Shown: positions 60,331 through 64,000 of the stretch, piece after piece
How the letters are laid out: each line of letters opens with the position of its first letter
Numbering within the stretch: the first letter of the stretch is position 1
Assembly: GCA_023079485.1 (NCBI GenBank)
Contig: CM041083.1
Location: 168,289,400 to 168,353,399 of the forward strand
Reading direction: 5' to 3'
DNA from: Archilochus colubris
Taxonomy: Eukaryota; Chordata; Aves; Apodiformes; Trochilidae
Length of the DNA: 64,000 nucleotides
Position numbers and translations under genes: made by a program
The notes under the pieces: generated by a model
The model's input: only the letters and a program-made list of their open reading frames with translations
Databases searched by the model: none
What the model was told of the DNA's origin: nothing

Positions 60331-62431
60331 GGGGCCCTTTAAAATAGTATGAGTATTTTATCTAGAAACTACATAAACCATGAAGCTGATGCACTCCATA
60401 ACATGTTTCACAGTGCTGGCTGTGAACTAACTGCATCTGCTGGAGTTTACCATAGCTTACTTCATGTCATATGGCCTTATTTCTTTGTAAGATAAGACAA
60501 AAACCTGGCAGGGAGAAGAAAGAAAACAGTGCCTTCTCAGGTCTTGTTCAAACATGTAATCAGGCTGTGGCATGCACCCTGATCCAGTAGCTACCTTCCT
60601 TCAAACACTTGAAAGTTCCTTATCAATTTCATTTAAACAAAACAATTTCCATTTGCTTTCTTTATATCATGATAAAAACAATAGCATAAATATTTAACGG
60701 AATAGATCATGGAAGAAAAATTACCTGTCTTTGATGATAATTGTATATAACTGTCAAGAAACTGTGCAGCTTTCAAAGCACTCCACAAAAAAATAAACTA
60801 ATGAATCAACACACCACCATCCTCCTTATTATAAAGGAAATTAGGTGGAGTGATGTTAAACTTATTTTATATATGAATAGAAAGGGAAGGACCTTAGATG
60901 TTAAACTTAGCACAACTAGAGCAGCATATTTACAGTTGCACACATATACTTTCTCTATGACAAAAAAGTCCAAAATTGTCTATTCAAGGTTACAGAGAAA
61001 GTTCAAGGCAAAACAAAGAGTAGAACAGTGCTCCACCTAATTTTTAGGCCTGTATTTTAAACAGAAGGCTCTCTTGCAGTACACACAGTAGAAATTGCTT
61101 GTCTCATTTTTAGTTTTTCACTTTGGCAGATACACAATCTATATGCAAATAGATAGACACTTATTTTTCTGTAACTGCCTAAGCATGGATTTGAACTGGC
61201 TGCAGGAGGCAGCGGTGTGAGGTTCGCAATGGAAATTACTGCTGTTAACATTTCCCATGTCCACTCTGCCACAGCCTTAAGACCCTGGTTTAGCATGATT
61301 AAGCCAATGGGTTCTGAATCTCAGTCAAACACAAATTATGAGGCGGGTTGTCTCCTACTTTTCAATTTGCTTTTATAATAGAGCTTTTTAATGGAAAGAA
61401 CATAATCAATTTGAAGCAGAGATAAGATTAGGTACTTCTAACAAGCATCTTATTTGACCTGACTGCTGTTTTCTTTCAACTTGCAAACATCACGAGTTTG
61501 TTAGAAGAAAGAAATGGAAAATTTTTTAGCAGTACTTTTCAAAAGAAAAATGTTGTTTTGTTCAAACTGAAACCTGTTATGGAAATACAGTTTACAGACA
61601 AATTAATAGGAGAACTTTATAAACTATTTCTGACTTTTTCAGTTCATATCCACTGTATCTAAAAAACTGATAACTTCATTAACCATTTATTCAGACATTA
61701 CCTTTGCATTAATTTCATTTATTATTATATTATTTGAAATACTGAGTATTAAATGGTTACTATGGAAAGTCATTAGTTTTATTATATGCTTGTACAATGT
61801 TGTCTGCTGAAAAATGTTTCTCTATTACTAGTAACAGTACTGTTTTCTAAAGTTATTTTAAGCTATATATTTTCCTACCCAACAAAAAAAGATGTAATGT
61901 TCAAAAATTCAGAAGAATATCTGCTTTTGTCACAATTTGATGAGAAATCTACAAATATAAGCTTTTCTTTTAGTTTAGAGCTGAAAACTAGATGAAAGTT
62001 TCAAAATGTCTAGAAAAGTTGAATTGCTTTCTACTGTTTTGTAGCCAGCTTCCTTTTGAAGTGCTCCTAAGAGTGCTTTCTCACTTTACAACTTCAACTG
62101 AGTAAGAGCATCTATGCTCTTGACACTGAAGATTATAGCATTTGCAGATCTGCATCTCCTCATCCCTGAACATTATGCTGGTACACGATATTCTTAGTTA
62201 GAAAAAGAAATATAAAAATAGAATTATATAAATGGAAATGTAAGCATTGAACAGTAGTCCCATTACAGGCAGGAAAGGGAAAATAGACACAAGTAACTTA
62301 ACCACAGCATTCACAGTGTCTAGACACTAGAGCATTTAAAATGTCTAATTTAGAGTTATGCTCAGAGGCAGATTGCTCTCACAGCTCTCTATTTCTTGAG
62401 CTTTGTTGGAATAACTTTTGTAGTTTCTAGC

Positions 62432-62488
62432 ATTTTTTTTCTGTTTTGTTTTGGGGTTTTTTTGTGAGTTGATGCTTTTTTTTTTTTA
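62432..62488. repeat. T/G-rich low-complexity tract
   Basis: T runs with a GGGG interruption ('tgttttggggtttttttgtg'), the complementary class of the A/C tracts. Confidence 0.88.
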
Positions 62489-63055
62489 CTGTATTTATTA
62501 CTTTTCACAACAATAAATATCAAAATACCATTATAGTTGTTCCCAGTGAGACACAATCTGGAACCATCAATTGAAAATGTAACAATATCTTAGAAGAAAG
62601 CCTATTCCCATCCAATTTCTGAAAATCAGGTGATTTGTACAGCTCCGATAAATCACAGAGACATCTCAGGTTTCTGGCTGTGTGTATCAAAAATTAATGT
62701 CAATTGCTAAGCTTTTCTAAAAATCTACTCAACAAAGAGGTTCAAATGGTTTGATGATTTGGCAGATTTCTCAAAAAAAAGTGTAACTGTATCTGATCAC
62801 TAAAACCAATTGGTCCCTGCAGGTTACATGTCTTCCATAGAGGAGAGGAGTTTGTGGCAGTTGCTGTTACTGAGCCTGGCTCATACAGATTTATCACCAC
62901 AGTTCTGGAGTTCCCCTACTAAAACTCCATTATCAGTCAAGGTAGAAGCTGTCACAATAACAGGATTACTTCCACTTGTTCTTTCAGACCATTTTTCCTT
63001 TGCCTCTTCCTTTAGCTTCAAATTTATATCTTAAACAAAACAAAATAAGACCACG

Positions 63056-63086
63056 GAAAAAACCCAAAACAAAACAAAACAAAACT
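63056..63086. repeat. (AAAAC)n tract
   Basis: 'aaaacaaaacaaaacaaaac' preceded by 'aaaaaaccc'. Confidence 0.9.
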
Positions 63087-64000
63087 CAATTGAGAGGCTT
63101 CTCAAAATTGTTTTGTACATCTTTGGATACGTCCCTGGGTGAAGCATAAACAATATAAGAGGCCTTGAGTGAGCTGTCTTCTCTGGAGAAAATTCACAGT
63201 GAGAGAAATGTTCCCAGACAATTCTCACAAGAATAAAAGTTACTAACTTTCTATGTGCTTATCATTTTTGAATATCCTGTCTTGCTTCAACATATCACAG
63301 CATGGAACTCCACTGTGAAAAATATTGCCCTAGTCAGTGTACACAGTCATTCATTAATTAGGAGCTAGGGATTTTCTTTGCCCCAGCAGAACACAATTTA
63401 AGAACATTGTTTTGCACAATGGAAATGTGCTAATGAGAACTATAAAACAGCAAATACTCTGATACTCACACGGCTTTCAATTTTCTCATGTCTACTGTGA
63501 ACTAAAAAGGTATTTCACTCCATAGGAGTCTGGTTTTACTCTTATTAGGCCAAAGAGAGGTTAAAGATTGACTTCAGTGAAATCAGTTATTTTGTCAAGT
63601 GAAAAATACAAACTGCATTTTATTGATATGAATTCACCACTGCAGGTTTAAATATAGCACATTTATTAATAAATATGCATTTTAACTACATTAGAGTATG
63701 TATACTGTAATTGATACAGTACATATGGATAGCTCACTTTTTCTTTTTGCCAGGATAACTAACCTCTTAATCTCACCTTTTCAGTAGTTTTTTTTTTTTC
63801 ATCTAAGATGAACTAGAAAAAATTAAGTCCTTTTCTATTATGATCCAACATACTCTGTTAGAGTTGTACCATAATTGAAACTAATGTTCAGTGGGGGCAG
63901 CACTCGTAGGTTTTGCTTCATAGTGCTATTCATGGATCAATTAAAGTTAGCAGTAGAATATTTGTCAAAAATGTATCCAGACCAGTAGAAATTATGTGTG

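Larger units (their letters stand above)
60331..64000. other. Non-coding unique interval to window end
   Basis: No supported gene. T-rich tracts lie at 62432-62488 and an A/C tract at 63056-63086. The segment 61000-61060 ('caaggttacagagaaagttc' and onwards) faintly recalls the same L2/MIR-like tail as 60225 but is not called. The open frame at 60741-61040 (99 codons) shows no domain. Confidence 0.55.

Noticed and set aside
61180..61250. Fourth tRNA-like unit with B-box 'ggatttgaact'
   Set aside because: The expected A-box position, 54 bases away, shows no match.
1..64000. CRISPR arrays, operons, phage or bacterial defence systems
   Set aside because: Nothing prokaryotic is visible. There are no regularly spaced repeats, no gene clusters and no ribosome-binding-site-led frames. 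The repeat content is avian.

Overview
The window looks like AT-rich avian nuclear DNA, either intergenic or inside a large intron. The evidence is the repeat content. There are many fragments of chicken-repeat-1 (CR1) LINEs with bird-type 3' ends, meaning short ATTCTATG-like termini next to the 'ttggaagggacc' block. There are also two solo LTR-like segments of the avian endogenous-retrovirus (ERVL-like) type. I saw no Alu, L1 or B1, and no bacterial-style gene organisation. The species cannot be read from the sequence.

I found no host protein-coding gene, exon, tRNA gene or rRNA gene that I can support. The longest open frames outside recognised repeats run to about 117-134 codons, which is roughly what chance gives in 64 kb of AT-rich DNA read in six frames. 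They show no recognisable domain. The frames with recognisable protein similarity are decayed CR1 ORF2 (reverse transcriptase polyprotein) pieces at 14.3, 43.3, 52.5 and 54.9 kb.

Layout. 0-3 kb: relics of three CR1 copies in unique DNA. 3-12 kb: unique DNA with a T/G-rich tract. 12.2-13.5 kb: a GC-richer patch resembling a retroviral LTR, with a 138-bp imperfect tandem duplication. 14.2-15 kb: a very old CR1. 15-34 kb: mostly unique DNA, with small CR1 3' ends at 18.3 and 22.8 kb and a strong CTCF-like motif at 30.12 kb beside a TAATTA-containing block. 34.6-35.35 kb: an ERV LTR on the minus strand. 36.5 and 38.1 kb: two copies of a ~65-bp unidentified repeat. 40.3-40.7 kb: three tRNA-like units (A-box/B-box spaced as in tRNA) in the same orientation. 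43.0-44.0 kb: the best CR1 copy. 45.5 kb: a CR1 3' end. 49.6-49.7 kb: a short direct repeat followed by a near-perfect 13-bp hairpin. 50.96-51.8 kb: an ERV LTR on the plus strand. 52.1-52.8 kb: a CR1 ORF2 piece lacking its 3' end. 54.9-55.5 kb: a two-part CR1. 60.2 kb: an ancient L2/MIR-like relic. A/C-rich (or T/G-rich) simple tracts recur throughout.

No set of genes here works together. The functional content, if any, would be regulatory DNA and repeat-derived sequence. I found no convincing new biological system. The observations most worth checking are the triple tRNA-like array, the duplicated 65-bp element, the CTCF-like site and the possibly split CR1.
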